From Owenweeksia sp965229445 (GTDB lineage Bacteria > Bacteroidota > Bacteroidia > Flavobacteriales > Schleiferiaceae): DNA of 64,000 nucleotides. Location of the stretch: contig OZ245876.1 in NCBI GenBank assembly GCA_965229445.1, forward strand, positions 1 through 64,000. Direction: 5' to 3'. A model generated the notes under the pieces. That model ran no database searches, had not been told where the DNA came from, and was given only the letters and a program-made list of their open reading frames with translations. This document shows positions 53,561 through 63,062 of the stretch, piece by piece (position 1 is the first letter of the stretch; each line of letters begins with the position of its first letter). The translations under genes were made by a program, and so were the position numbers.

Positions 53561-56113
53561 TTATTGAATGTATGTGTTTTCGAAATACTCCATATATCCT
53601 GAAAAATCCTTTTCACGATACAGGTCTGTAAAGTTTGAATTCGAAATTACAAAATGTTTTATTTCCTTGGGTTTCAAGTTCTTCTCAAGCACAAATTGTT
53701 GCTTAATTAGCTTGAAATACTGCATTGCTTTCTGCTTGTTTGGTAAGCCGCTCACCAAAACCATCTGCTCCTCCGGACTGATATAGACCGCTTTAGCATT
53801 TAGATTGATGTTTTTAAAATATTTGTTGTTGAAGGTGATGATATCAATGGTAACATTGTTTACCAGACCCCTGGTATTCGGTACAATGGCTATATACTTA
53901 TGTTCTTCTTTGTCGTCGGTCTTGTAGGCAACTTTAGACCTGGATGCATCTGAAGTGGATTCTGCTGGCAGCTCCTCCTGAGAAATATGATCTAAAATAG
54001 ATTGCGCCTGGGTTGCTTGTTCAGTGCCGGGGTATTGTTGAACAACGGATTTAAGGGAATTCTCCATCTCCTGCAGCTTCTGTTGTTGACCCAGGCTATA
54101 GGCTTTGAGCAGGAGAAACTGTGGTGCTTCATTGGTGTTCCCAAATGCCACTAATCCAGAATCTGACATTCTTAGAACTTTTTTAAGATCCCCTTCTTTA
54201 AAGGCGTTGTAAGTCTTGGAATAATAGGCTACTGAAAGCGGGTTTACCTCTGGGTCAACCAGGCCTTTGCCATTTAATAAGGCGGCATACTCAGAATCCG
54301 GATAATATTCCAGGATCAGCTTTTTATACATATCAATATCAACCTGATCTTCCAGGCTTACATTCACTCTGTAAAGTGTATACCAAATTCTGGGCTTTTC
54401 TTCTATTTCAGGATATTCCTCCAACAAATTTTTGAATTGTTTCTCTGAAGCGATCAGGTCTTTGAGGTCATTTCGATAAATATCTCCAATGTTTAAAGAG
54501 GCCTTCATGATCTTGCGATGCGCTTCTGCTACTTCGGCCTCGGTTGAAGGAATATTGCTCAAATATTGTGATACTTTATTTCCAGATTCCAGAATAGAGC
54601 CATCGGACTCAGCTACCGTTATGCTATCATTACCCTCTTCCTGATTCTCTTCCTCAAAATTGATCTTTTGCTTTTTATCCTTTCTGCGCCAATCGTCTTC
54701 AAGCTTCCTGTTACCAAATCGATTGCGGAAATCACTTAGGCCAGAAGATCTTAGATTTTGATTGTAAAAGTACCAGCTCCCGCCCTGAATAGCACTTTGA
54801 CCTGCCAAAGCGATGGATGAATTGTCTCCAGAACTCTGGTTATTTAGAAGGTTTTGTTCTACTTGCTCAGCCAACCGCTGCTCCTCTTCTTCCTGGTCAA
54901 CGATGCGCTGAAGCTTTTTTAACCGTTGTTTCTCACCCATGTCTGCCAGCATGAGTAAGCTGTCTTGTAACGCAATGATGTTCAGATTCTCTACCAAGCC
55001 TGCCAAACTTTCTTTTTTGCTTTCAACTTCTTTATATGAGTCGTGCTTGGGGGGTAAATTAGCATAGGCACTGTCATAATAAGCCGCTGCCATGGGATAC
55101 ATACTATTGCGAAAATTGGTTTCGGCCAACTTGAGAAAACTTAAGCCCTTCTGCTCGGCGTTAATGGTACTAACTTTCACAGATTGTTTCAGGTATTCTT
55201 CCATCAGGGCTTCGTCCTCCATGCGTTCCGCAATTTCGGCCATCACATAATAAATCTGATCCCGGTTGTCATAGTTTTTATCATCCTTAATCATCGCCTG
55301 TAGATCTTTGAAAACTTTCGCAGGGTCCTGTAAATCAACATCGTAATTGCGAGCCCTGGCCAGTTGTGCCTGAAATAAGAGCTCATAGGGCGGCCCCTTC
55401 TTTGCTACCTTTTCAAACAGCTGGCTAGCCTTATAGCCATTCCCCAACTTAACCTGTAGCTGACCCATAATAAAAGTCCAGCGCAACTTCTGCCACTTTA
55501 GCTTACTGCGATTTACTGCTTGCTCCAAGAGCTGGTAGGCCGCCATGCTATTTCCCTTATTCAATTCGAGTTGAGCATAACTGGCAAATGCTTCTGCCTT
55601 TAGTTTAGCCGGAAGGTCTTCGTTCCGATAAATGCTTTCAAAACGATCTTTAGCGGACAGATTGTTTCCAAGAACTGTTTCGGTTCTACCCGCCCATAAT
55701 ATGGCCTCGGTATAAACCTTAGAGTCTGGAAATTGCTGTATGACATAATTGAATGTTTCAAGAGCGGCCAGATGCTCATAATTGTAGAACCTGGCTTTGC
55801 CAATCAGGATATAACTGTCATCAATGTAATTGTTCTTTTGATTATTTCGAATCATCATTGAATGCTTCTGAATAACCTTGGTCGCCTTTTCAATGGCTTT
55901 ATCCATATCTGGTTTTACAGCCGTTGCGTCTTCCTCCGTGCCGATTGGAAATACCTTTAGGATCTTAGAATAATCATCTTTATTATTTCTGGCTAAAGTT
56001 TGCTCCCCCTTTATCAAGGCCTGCTCCCCGTTAAACAGAGGGTTAAACTGAGAAACTGTTTGATGGTAAACCCTGCTGGTGAAGCTGTCTTTGGTTCGAC
56101 TGCAGGCCAACAC
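53561..56113 (-). CDS. porW: PorW/SprE-like TPR lipoprotein of the type IX secretion system
   Basis: An 850-residue or longer lipoprotein rich in TPR-like helices (IDDSYILIGKARFYNYEHLAALETFNYVIQQFPDS; ALFKDLQ-type repeats), with a C-terminal beta/alpha domain. The size, the opening ACSRTKDSFTSRVYHQTVSQFNPLFNG and the bactofilin neighbour fit PorW (P. gingivalis)/SprE (F. johnsoniae), needed for T9SS secretion and gliding. The GTG at 56113 leaves only two residues before the lipobox Cys. In frame upstream, IRSGILLFLSLSLVLAC is a perfect lipoprotein signal, so translation probably starts at ATT 56152 or CTG 56158. Confidence 0.85.
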   Translation of the reverse strand: MLACSRTKDSFTSRVYHQTVSQFNPLFNGEQALIKGEQTLARNNKDDYSKILKVFPIGTEEDATAVKPDMDKAIEKATKVIQKHSMMIRNNQKNNYIDDSYILIGKARFYNYEHLAALETFNYVIQQFPDSKVYTEAILWAGRTETVLGNNLSAKDRFESIYRNEDLPAKLKAEAFASYAQLELNKGNSMAAYQLLEQAVNRSKLKWQKLRWTFIMGQLQVKLGNGYKASQLFEKVAKKGPPYELLFQAQLARARNYDVDLQDPAKVFKDLQAMIKDDKNYDNRDQIYYVMAEIAERMEDEALMEEYLKQSVKVSTINAEQKGLSFLKLAETNFRNSMYPMAAAYYDSAYANLPPKHDSYKEVESKKESLAGLVENLNIIALQDSLLMLADMGEKQRLKKLQRIVDQEEEEQRLAEQVEQNLLNNQSSGDNSSIALAGQSAIQGGSWYFYNQNLRSSGLSDFRNRFGNRKLEDDWRRKDKKQKINFEEENQEEGNDSITVAESDGSILESGNKVSQYLSNIPSTEAEVAEAHRKIMKASLNIGDIYRNDLKDLIASEKQFKNLLEEYPEIEEKPRIWYTLYRVNVSLEDQVDIDMYKKLILEYYPDSEYAALLNGKGLVDPEVNPLSVAYYSKTYNAFKEGDLKKVLRMSDSGLVAFGNTNEAPQFLLLKAYSLGQQQKLQEMENSLKSVVQQYPGTEQATQAQSILDHISQEELPAESTSDASRSKVAYKTDDKEEHKYIAIVPNTRGLVNNVTIDIITFNNKYFKNINLNAKAVYISPEEQMVLVSGLPNKQKAMQYFKLIKQQFVLEKNLKPKEIKHFVISNSNFTDLYREKDFSGYMEYFENTYIQ

Positions 56114-56202
56114 CAGGCTTAGTGATAGGAATAATAATATGCCGCTTCTAATGCTCAGAGTCTTGTTTTGATATGATTTCCCCCTGTGTAACTAATTCTG
56201 CG

Positions 56203-56210
56203 CAAAAATA
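56203..56210 (-). promoter_or_regulatory. -7 promoter element TATTTTTG before the porW-like gene
   Basis: An exact TAnnTTTG match on the minus strand, 51 bases upstream of the ATT codon at 56150-56152 that could start the lipoprotein signal peptide. It leaves room for the upstream start and is the likely head of the porW-bactofilin-atp unit. Confidence 0.5.
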
Positions 56211-56618
56211 TTTTAAATACCCGGAGTGAGTCTTCATTTTTGAAAAATGTATTCAATGAACGCGCTATGGTTACATAGCAATAAAGTCATATGATCAAAC
56301 CATTCTTTCAATACGCGTTTGTCATGGCTCCTTTGAATCTCAGCTTCATTTGAAAGAATACTTCAAACTTTGAAACACCTACGCTATTTAGTCTTTAAAA
56401 CTATCCAATATCGTCAAGCAAATAAACGAATCCTTTATCGTTGTATCTACAAGTATTGTACTTATAACGATATTACCAGAGATTAAGGGTTGAGGAATCG
56501 CATTATCTTTAACGGTGGTAGAAGAACTTTAGTGAAAAACTATTTGTTGGCTTTTGAATCCGCTAACGTATACCAATAGAAATGTAACTTAAATTAAACC
56601 CGAAGACTACTGGATATA
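56211..56618. other. Gene-free AT-rich intergenic region with an imperfect hairpin
   Basis: About 400 bases with no supported coding frame. An imperfect inverted repeat at 56437-56471 pairs ATCGTT with AACGAT around an inner AAGTA/TACTT pair. It has no T-run, so it is not an obvious terminator. No tRNA-like or riboswitch-like pattern was recognised. It separates the porW-like gene from the divergent unknown pair at 56619. Confidence 0.4.
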
Positions 56619-57059
56619 ATGCGAGTAATTATTCTCCTTTTACTAACTTCTATCGCTTTTGCTATTTGTGGCTATTTAGTCCACTTGAAGCGCCCAGACC
56701 TAAAGTTTATTACAAACAGCATTGTCGCAATTGTATTAGGCTTGATTGTGTCAACACTTGTTCTCTTGAGCCAGTATCTGATTATGGATGAAAAAACCGA
56801 ACAGCCTGAAAAAAGCGTAAGCTTTGTTGGGGTTTTGCGGATTAGCTATGAGGATGACAGAGGTATCTCTGGAGCGCAGGTGGTTTGTAATCTAACAACA
56901 GATACCGTCACAACTGGGCCAGATGGAAGCTTCCGTTTTGATTCAATAAACGCTTCATACAATGACTTTGTAACATTATCCTTCATAATAAACGGAACAG
57001 AACACCCTAACTATAGATATTCGATCACGCATAGATCAACAATAATATACCTGTACTAG
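56619..57059 (+). CDS. Membrane-anchored protein with Cna/CarboxypepD_reg-like beta domain, unknown
   Basis: A 146-residue protein. Two hydrophobic helices (MRVIILLLLTSIAFAICGYLV and SIVAIVLGLIVSTLVLLSQYL) are followed by an extracytoplasmic beta-sandwich-like domain of about 75 residues (GVLRISYEDDRGISGAQVVCNLTTDTVTTGPDGSFRFD). The G-x-x-V then T-x-x-DGSF pattern is that of Cna_B or carboxypeptidase-regulatory folds. Its TAG overlaps the GTG start of the next gene (TAGTG), so both are one unit. The base composition is visibly AT-richer than the atp block. No function is recognised. Confidence 0.72.
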   Translation: MRVIILLLLTSIAFAICGYLVHLKRPDLKFITNSIVAIVLGLIVSTLVLLSQYLIMDEKTEQPEKSVSFVGVLRISYEDDRGISGAQVVCNLTTDTVTTGPDGSFRFDSINASYNDFVTLSFIINGTEHPNYRYSITHRSTIIYLY

Positions 57060-59206
57060 TGGTCAATCGAATAATTCTTGCTTTAATTTTTACACTCCCT
57101 TTTAGTGGTCTTTCACAATCGGATGGCTCTATTCGGTTCAAGAGCCTATTGCTTAATCAAGACAGCTTACCAATTAATGGGATGACTATATATATTGATG
57201 GAAACTATCCTCACACATCCGACGAATTAGGGTATTTATATTTCAAGATTCCCAGCAAATACTACAAGTTTGGATATCCTGTTAGATACTCTCACCGCAA
57301 TACGGATTTAGTAATTAATTCACCTTCTTCTGGTATTCGGGTTATCCCTCATAGCGATTTGGTTGAGGAAGATGTTGACACCATATTTATTGCTCCTAAA
57401 GGATCCAAACATCTTCTGACTACAGATCTAGTGAATCATATTGATCGTGAGTATAGCTTAAGTGGTTCAATTCGGCTAGACTCAAATAACGGTGTACTTG
57501 ATAGCCTTTTAACCTTTCATGCAGATCGGTTAGGAGTCAGCAAAGATGAATTACGCGTTTATTTTGAACAGAAGATGAGAATAACCACAACCAATGACAT
57601 CCAATCATCCTCTGCTAACAGGGCCTTCTACAATCAAGATTATCAAGCTTATATTGAGTTGTCTCGGAAGGCTCTCCGACCTGCGAACATCTCAAGATCA
57701 TTTCAAAAATTGTCAATCCGGTTTATGAAGATGGGAATCGCTCATCAATTGAATGAAAGTAACGACTCAGCATTATACTATTACGACGAAAGCCTTAAAG
57801 TGTTACACAATAACCGCGTTAACCAACCGGACATTAAGCTCATGGTTTTCACAGAAAAAGCAATTATTTACCACAGACAGATAGGACTAAGTGTCAATCT
57901 AGGAGAATCTCCTAACGTAGCTCCTTTTTATGAAGCGATCGATAGTGCAATGAACAATCTTCATACAAAGACGAATTTATCAGAATTGATGTATCTACTT
58001 CAACTCTATTTAAATTCAACAATAATATCGTCTGCCTATCAAGACACTAGGGGAATCCTTAATCTTAGTCGCACCGCATTAAGAACCAGTCAACGGGTTT
58101 TCCAACTTTTCCCCACAAACCCTGACTCAACAACAGTTTGTTACATCTATTATTTAATGTCTAAACTGAGTTTTCAAATTGCAAAACTTGGGGTAAATAA
58201 AAGGTCTTACATTGATACAGCAGTCTTCTTTATGGATTCTGCATCAAAATATTCAGCCCTCCGAGATCAGCAGTTTTATGTTAGTTATATGATAGATAGC
58301 TTGGATATTTCTCATTACAATTCCAGAAATCTACCGAAGAGAGCCCAGTTTGAGCTGCTATTGATTTTACTTTCCAAACTTGACGCACTTATACTTCATA
58401 CTGGAATAAGCAGTAAAGACAGTTCTCTGATATATCACACTTGTGCGGTGTACCAAGAATATATTTCAAGGTTTAGCAACCTACGAAGGGAGGATAGATA
58501 CTTTTTTGCAAGATTAGCTAACCAAAATTTTAGAACTTCTTTCTCGTTACAATCTTCTGGAGTTGGAGTAATACAGTTGGCTAATTATTACTTGAAATTG
58601 GGTAACACATATTTGCGAATGGCTCAGAATGCCAAGGACTCGTCATCTTCATATCTGTTATATCAAAAGTCTAGAACAACTTTAGTAGATAGTGCTTTAA
58701 GGGTTGTAGACTCTATGGAAATTATTCCAGGCCTATACTGGTCTGTTACATCAAGTATTGCTGCTGTTAACATGGACTTATATAGATACTTCTTCTATAA
58801 TAGCTCACTACCATACGACTATTTAGGCAGATCAATAGCAATATACCAAGATGTACAAGCAAACAGCTCGTGCCGGGCTGAGCCCGCTAGGTGGTATTTA
58901 GCGAGGTGGAACATAGCAATATCTCTTTTGCATCACGCTTTATTATCAGGGACCCGGCAGGATGCGAACATTATCCATCAAACTAAAATCGCTTTGATTG
59001 ATGCTGAAAGTTATTTCACTATGGGCACTGCACTTTCAAACTGGAGGGAAATACAAACACACAAATATGCATTTGTATGTTTATATGGGTCTGATGCACT
59101 TGCAATCCCTTTCGACAAACCCGATTTAGCAGGTCTTTCCGTTCCTGAGTGTGATCCTTTGAAGTTACGTTGGTGGCTTCTTACAAAACCTTGGGTAAGG
59201 CGATAA
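57059..59206 (+). CDS. Secreted protein with beta domain and long helical-repeat region, unknown
   Basis: A 715-residue protein starting at GTG 57059 with a signal peptide (IILALIFTLPFSGLSQ). Residues about 22-115 form a beta domain (SIRFKSLLLNQDSLPINGMTIYIDG, TSDELGYLYFKI) of the same general kind as in the gene before it. The rest is helical with TPR-like periodicity (NQDYQAYIELSRKAL; LSIRFMKMGIAHQLNESNDSALYYYDESLKVL), very rich in Ser, Tyr and Asn. It has no T9SS C-terminal domain, and the end is short and basic (KPWVRR). No enzymatic motif was found. It is coupled to the upstream membrane protein and probably works with it. Confidence 0.7.
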   Translation: MVNRIILALIFTLPFSGLSQSDGSIRFKSLLLNQDSLPINGMTIYIDGNYPHTSDELGYLYFKIPSKYYKFGYPVRYSHRNTDLVINSPSSGIRVIPHSDLVEEDVDTIFIAPKGSKHLLTTDLVNHIDREYSLSGSIRLDSNNGVLDSLLTFHADRLGVSKDELRVYFEQKMRITTTNDIQSSSANRAFYNQDYQAYIELSRKALRPANISRSFQKLSIRFMKMGIAHQLNESNDSALYYYDESLKVLHNNRVNQPDIKLMVFTEKAIIYHRQIGLSVNLGESPNVAPFYEAIDSAMNNLHTKTNLSELMYLLQLYLNSTIISSAYQDTRGILNLSRTALRTSQRVFQLFPTNPDSTTVCYIYYLMSKLSFQIAKLGVNKRSYIDTAVFFMDSASKYSALRDQQFYVSYMIDSLDISHYNSRNLPKRAQFELLLILLSKLDALILHTGISSKDSSLIYHTCAVYQEYISRFSNLRREDRYFFARLANQNFRTSFSLQSSGVGVIQLANYYLKLGNTYLRMAQNAKDSSSSYLLYQKSRTTLVDSALRVVDSMEIIPGLYWSVTSSIAAVNMDLYRYFFYNSSLPYDYLGRSIAIYQDVQANSSCRAEPARWYLARWNIAISLLHHALLSGTRQDANIIHQTKIALIDAESYFTMGTALSNWREIQTHKYAFVCLYGSDALAIPFDKPDLAGLSVPECDPLKLRWWLLTKPWVRR

Positions 59207-59260
59207 GTTGATAAATCAACTTTTTTAATGCACAATGTCGTCATCAAAAAGTCAGTTATT

Positions 59261-60220
59261 CTAAAGATTCTGCTGATCTGTTAACAAATCTTCCAACTCT
59301 GCGATCATATCACCAAAAAACTTGCTTCTCCCTCTGGTATTGGTAGCGCTGATACTTTGGGAAACCGCTAGCTGGTGCTGCCATTGCCTTTTAATCAGGC
59401 GCCAATTGGCTTCAACATCCGATACCAAGACCGAAGATTCCTGTATGGTGCCAAGAAAGCACTGGAATTGCTGGTCAAAAATCATCGCCTCATTTAATAC
59501 TGGGTACTCCGCTACATGAATGCTAATTTCCGCGCCTCCTTGCTTCTGGCATTGGGCTACCATGCCATGGTATTGGATTATTTTGAGTTTAAACACCTCA
59601 CATATGGCCATCAATTCATGGGAAGTGATTTGTTGTGTGGCCAAAAGAAACTTTAATCGTACCACAAAATTAACCAGCCCCTGATAATGCCAAACCTCAA
59701 CACTATGAGTATTTTGGTAGACCTTCTGAATTTCCTGGCACAGCCTTAATACCGGCAGAGGAACGGGCGATTTAGCTTTTGACCCAAATTTTATATAACC
59801 CCCGGAATTGAAGTATACCTGTGCCAACCTGGCATGGCTGGTCATTAAAAAAAATGACGCCTCCCTGCTGTTATAACAAAAGGTTTGGCGCGTCTTTTTC
59901 GTTTCAGTCATTGATTTTATGAGTCGGCGGAGATAAGACTGAAGCATTCCCCAACCCTGATTGCTGTAGAAGTCCACAGAGGTTCTATTTTCCACCCTCC
60001 ACAATTTCTCGAGTAGAGATGGCAATTGTGGTAGATTCTGTGTCATTAAGTGCAACTCTCCGATTCCCAATTCCTTCTCTCCCCTAATGCGGCGGTATGC
60101 GTTGCTTTGATCAATTCCCAGCACCTCTGACAACCAGTTGGCCATATTTCTCCGTTCCGGTGGTAAGTAGGTGCTAAGCATTTTAAGAAAGCTTTTTTGA
60201 TTTGGGCTGAAACTCTTCAT
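59261..60220 (-). CDS. Putative DNA-binding regulator with N-terminal HTH, unknown
   Basis: A 319-residue soluble protein. Residues about 8-62 look like a helix-turn-helix: LSTYLPPERRNMANWLSEVLGIDQSNAYRRIRGEKELGIGELHLMTQ, where DQSNAYRRIRG would be the recognition helix. The remaining 250 residues are mostly helical, without a known ligand domain (HYQGLVNFVVRLKFLLATQQITSHELMAIC). Bacteroidota carry many such one-off regulators next to secreted-protein genes. It is divergent from the T9SS/hydrolase/lipoprotein cassette, and the 122-bp gap would hold both promoters. Confidence 0.65.
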   Translation of the reverse strand: MKSFSPNQKSFLKMLSTYLPPERRNMANWLSEVLGIDQSNAYRRIRGEKELGIGELHLMTQNLPQLPSLLEKLWRVENRTSVDFYSNQGWGMLQSYLRRLIKSMTETKKTRQTFCYNSREASFFLMTSHARLAQVYFNSGGYIKFGSKAKSPVPLPVLRLCQEIQKVYQNTHSVEVWHYQGLVNFVVRLKFLLATQQITSHELMAICEVFKLKIIQYHGMVAQCQKQGGAEISIHVAEYPVLNEAMIFDQQFQCFLGTIQESSVLVSDVEANWRLIKRQWQHQLAVSQSISATNTRGRSKFFGDMIAELEDLLTDQQNL

Positions 60221-60342
60221 CTGTAAAGGTTTTACATGAAGCTATGGCGAATAGTGCCATAAAACCAACGGGGATTGGCAGAGATCACCTTTGACTTTAC
60301 GAGCGGTCTCTTGAGCTTTATGATACACTAAAACAAAAAATC

Positions 60343-61404
60343 ATGAAAACACTTTTTTACAAACTCCTGCCCCTGCAAATAATCTCTATCGTTGGGGTTA
60401 ATGGGCAGACTCAGGAAGGGGGTCTTCTATACGAAAAGTTCGAAATCCGGGAGACGGTTCATTACCTAATTCCGGATTCAACTGATGCTGCCCTCTTTAC
60501 AGAGCAGGATTGGGTGATGCTAAGGCCAGGCGAAGAGCTTAGGACAGAGACTCATGCAATAGATCAAGATGCTTTAGAAACCATGTCTATACAGATTGTT
60601 GAATCCTCCAGTGCAGAAGACTGGGAGCACATGCCTTTAAAGATTTATAGCGACCTTGAAGGAATCAGTATCTACGATGCTAATGAGCAGCTTATAAATT
60701 TCATCCCCCACAGCAGTCCTTACTTATTGGCCTCTGATAGCCTGCGGCAATTCCGATTATCTAAGGGGATCCCCGTCATTTATAGCTTCCCTCAACTGAA
60801 TGATATCGATCAGGAAGCAATCATGCAGGCCGGGGCAATAATTACTGGCAATGAAGAACATTACCAAATCATAACAGCTACTGGTGAGGTCGAGGTAAAT
60901 CAAAATGACTTGTACATCATAGAACGTGTATTTCAACCTGAGTTTGGTGTTCCTTATTATTCCTTTACCTCCTTTGATCGTTCTTCCCAGGGCTTTCTCA
61001 AACCAAAGCTGGTGAAGCAATTAGCGCTTTCAAAAACCATCGGCGGGTTCTGTGTCGAAAAAGTTCATCAAAAGGCCTTCCACAACTACGAATTTTATGT
61101 GGATCCTGAATTTATTTACTCCAGGGAAAACCAGAGAGCACCAGACTATTTTTCAATTTACCCAAACCCTGTTGTCGATAAACTTTACTTCCAAACCAGC
61201 CCGGAAATATGGCAGGGTCAATCCGATGGAGAATTCTGTAATGTCCGGCTCTATGACCAGTTAAATGAACTTGTATTTGCATGGAATAGATTGGAGGTCC
61301 AGGATATAATCTCGGTGGATCTCACAAGTATTCCACCGGGCTATTACACACTACACCTCCATTGGAGAAGTCACTCATTCATCTATAAAATATTAAAATT
61401 ATAA
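60343..61404 (+). CDS. Secreted protein with T9SS sorting domain, function unknown
   Basis: A 353-residue protein with a signal peptide (LLPLQIISIVGVNGQ). The body of about 250 residues is not recognised (mostly beta, with ITATGEVEVNQNDLYIIERVFQPEFG). The last 80 residues are a type A T9SS domain: FSIYPNPVVDKLYFQ, VRLYDQLNELVFAWN, IPPGYYTLHLHW and a basic-hydrophobic end (FIYKILKL). It is therefore exported across the outer membrane. First of three genes in the cassette; only 2 bp separate its stop from the next ATG. Confidence 0.85.
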   Translation: MKTLFYKLLPLQIISIVGVNGQTQEGGLLYEKFEIRETVHYLIPDSTDAALFTEQDWVMLRPGEELRTETHAIDQDALETMSIQIVESSSAEDWEHMPLKIYSDLEGISIYDANEQLINFIPHSSPYLLASDSLRQFRLSKGIPVIYSFPQLNDIDQEAIMQAGAIITGNEEHYQIITATGEVEVNQNDLYIIERVFQPEFGVPYYSFTSFDRSSQGFLKPKLVKQLALSKTIGGFCVEKVHQKAFHNYEFYVDPEFIYSRENQRAPDYFSIYPNPVVDKLYFQTSPEIWQGQSDGEFCNVRLYDQLNELVFAWNRLEVQDIISVDLTSIPPGYYTLHLHWRSHSFIYKILKL

Positions 61405-61406
61405 TC

Positions 61407-63062
61407 ATGAAAACTATTTGCGTTTATACCTTCCTTCTGGTTCTTTTGACAGTCTCTCAAACAAGCCAATCGCAGTGCAACCAACTATCACCGATATCAC
61501 TAATATCCGAGAAGCGCGTGGTACAGCTGAGTCCTGAGCTCATCAGCAACTTAAACTACTATTTCAGCAATTCCGCCATGACCAAACGGGTAATTTTTCT
61601 GGTACCCGGTTTAAATGGTAATTACAATACTTGGCGCGACGTTAGAGATGAAACCGGCGGTGATGTTGACGAGTATGGGCCATTCCCTGCAAGATATGCA
61701 GAAGTACGTATGATGGGAAACAAGCACGACCCGGGTTACAGTCAGGATGCCGGTCTGGCCAGTGCGGCAAAAGATGTCTGGGACTATATGAGCAACATCA
61801 ATTATGCAAGCCTCAACCTTGGCCCCCTAAACCAAAACATTGCCATAGGCCATAGTCAGGGTGGCTTGGTGCTAAGGGCGGTAGAGTACTCTCATGCACA
61901 CCTGGGGAGAAAAGCGCATTTCGGGGGTTTGGTGACCTTCGGAACTCCCCATCAAGGCGCCGCAATTTTGACCAATGGATTGCCCATCTCTCAGGGCGGT
62001 CGCGGCCAACTCGGAGCATTTATTAACGATTTCTGTGTTTCTCTTACCGATGGACCGATTCAGGAAGAGCTTCAGCTCAATGACAACTTCTTTTATGCCA
62101 TGCTGCGGCTCCTTAACCTCGACGAAAAAGCCCTGGATATACGCGACCACCTATGCAAGATTATGGCCGATAGCATATTGCCATATTACATCTTAAAGGA
62201 TTATACCTCAAACATTACCGGTGACTATATGGCGCATGACGAAAGTTATAACACCCCAAACTTTCTCATCAACACCCTGAATAACCATCAACCCGGTATG
62301 CCTATGATCGCATTCTACGGGGTTGAAGATGAACCGGTTTTTTGGCGTCAACTGGGGTCAATAACTAAAAAGGTTCATTCCTTTCCGGCATTTCAGGCAG
62401 ACCCTGATCAAGACTTTGTGGAGAGTTATGCCGACCTTCTGGCAAGCTATAGAGCTAAAGAGCTGATCTATCAAAGACGGGCTGATACTTATCAATCCTA
62501 CGGAGCTACCGTATGCCACCCCGCCTATATTATTAACCCATTTACTTTACCTGTTAGTGCAATTCTATGTACTATTTACCAATCAAAGCGCCGCAGAAAT
62601 CAGCTGGTATCCGATGCCTATGAGCGCGGATGGAGCTTTCTGAAAAACTCCAATGACCGGTGGAAGGGTATAATCGGTGCGCGCAAAACCAGGATAGTAC
62701 AGAAGGGTTATCTTTGTGATTGCGATAATATTACCGCTGGGAGCACAGCAGTGCATCACGTACAAAACGCCTGGGAATGCCCAGTTGGTATAAGCTATTC
62801 GGCTCAGGGGAAGATGCTTTGCCAGGTTTATCCGAATATGCAAATCGTGATTGATGAATTTGAGAATGACGGCGTGGTGCTGGCCTCCAGTGCCAAACAG
62901 CTTCCTGGTGCTCTGGTAAGTTCAGGATTATCAGATCAGGATTACCGCATGGATCACACCAACCATCAGCAGATGAGGAATAGTTCTGAAACCGCAAAGA
63001 AGCTAAACCGGTTGTTTGATCTTCCGGATTATGGTTTCTTTTTTATGACTCCTCGATTATGA
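61407..63062 (+). CDS. Secreted alpha/beta hydrolase (lipase/PGAP1-like)
   Basis: A 551-residue protein with a signal peptide (FLLVLLTVSQTSQSQ). The hydrolase core has the strand and oxyanion segment VIFLVPGLNGNYNTWRD, the nucleophile elbow GHSQGGLVLRA with Ser150, and FGTPHQGAAIL, the pattern of PGAP1/lipase class esterases. A 200-residue C-terminal region follows with a Cys pair (LCDCDN) and a WECPVG segment. It has no T9SS domain, so it is probably periplasmic. Its stop overlaps the next ATG (ATGA). The substrate may be lipid or ester-linked polymer (inference). Confidence 0.85.
   Translation: MKTICVYTFLLVLLTVSQTSQSQCNQLSPISLISEKRVVQLSPELISNLNYYFSNSAMTKRVIFLVPGLNGNYNTWRDVRDETGGDVDEYGPFPARYAEVRMMGNKHDPGYSQDAGLASAAKDVWDYMSNINYASLNLGPLNQNIAIGHSQGGLVLRAVEYSHAHLGRKAHFGGLVTFGTPHQGAAILTNGLPISQGGRGQLGAFINDFCVSLTDGPIQEELQLNDNFFYAMLRLLNLDEKALDIRDHLCKIMADSILPYYILKDYTSNITGDYMAHDESYNTPNFLINTLNNHQPGMPMIAFYGVEDEPVFWRQLGSITKKVHSFPAFQADPDQDFVESYADLLASYRAKELIYQRRADTYQSYGATVCHPAYIINPFTLPVSAILCTIYQSKRRRNQLVSDAYERGWSFLKNSNDRWKGIIGARKTRIVQKGYLCDCDNITAGSTAVHHVQNAWECPVGISYSAQGKMLCQVYPNMQIVIDEFENDGVVLASSAKQLPGALVSSGLSDQDYRMDHTNHQQMRNSSETAKKLNRLFDLPDYGFFFMTPRL

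Noticed and set aside
56437..56471. Imperfect inverted repeat in the 56 kb gap considered as a small RNA or riboswitch
   Set aside because: Short, AT-rich and imperfect, with no conserved core recognised and no promoter/terminator arrangement.
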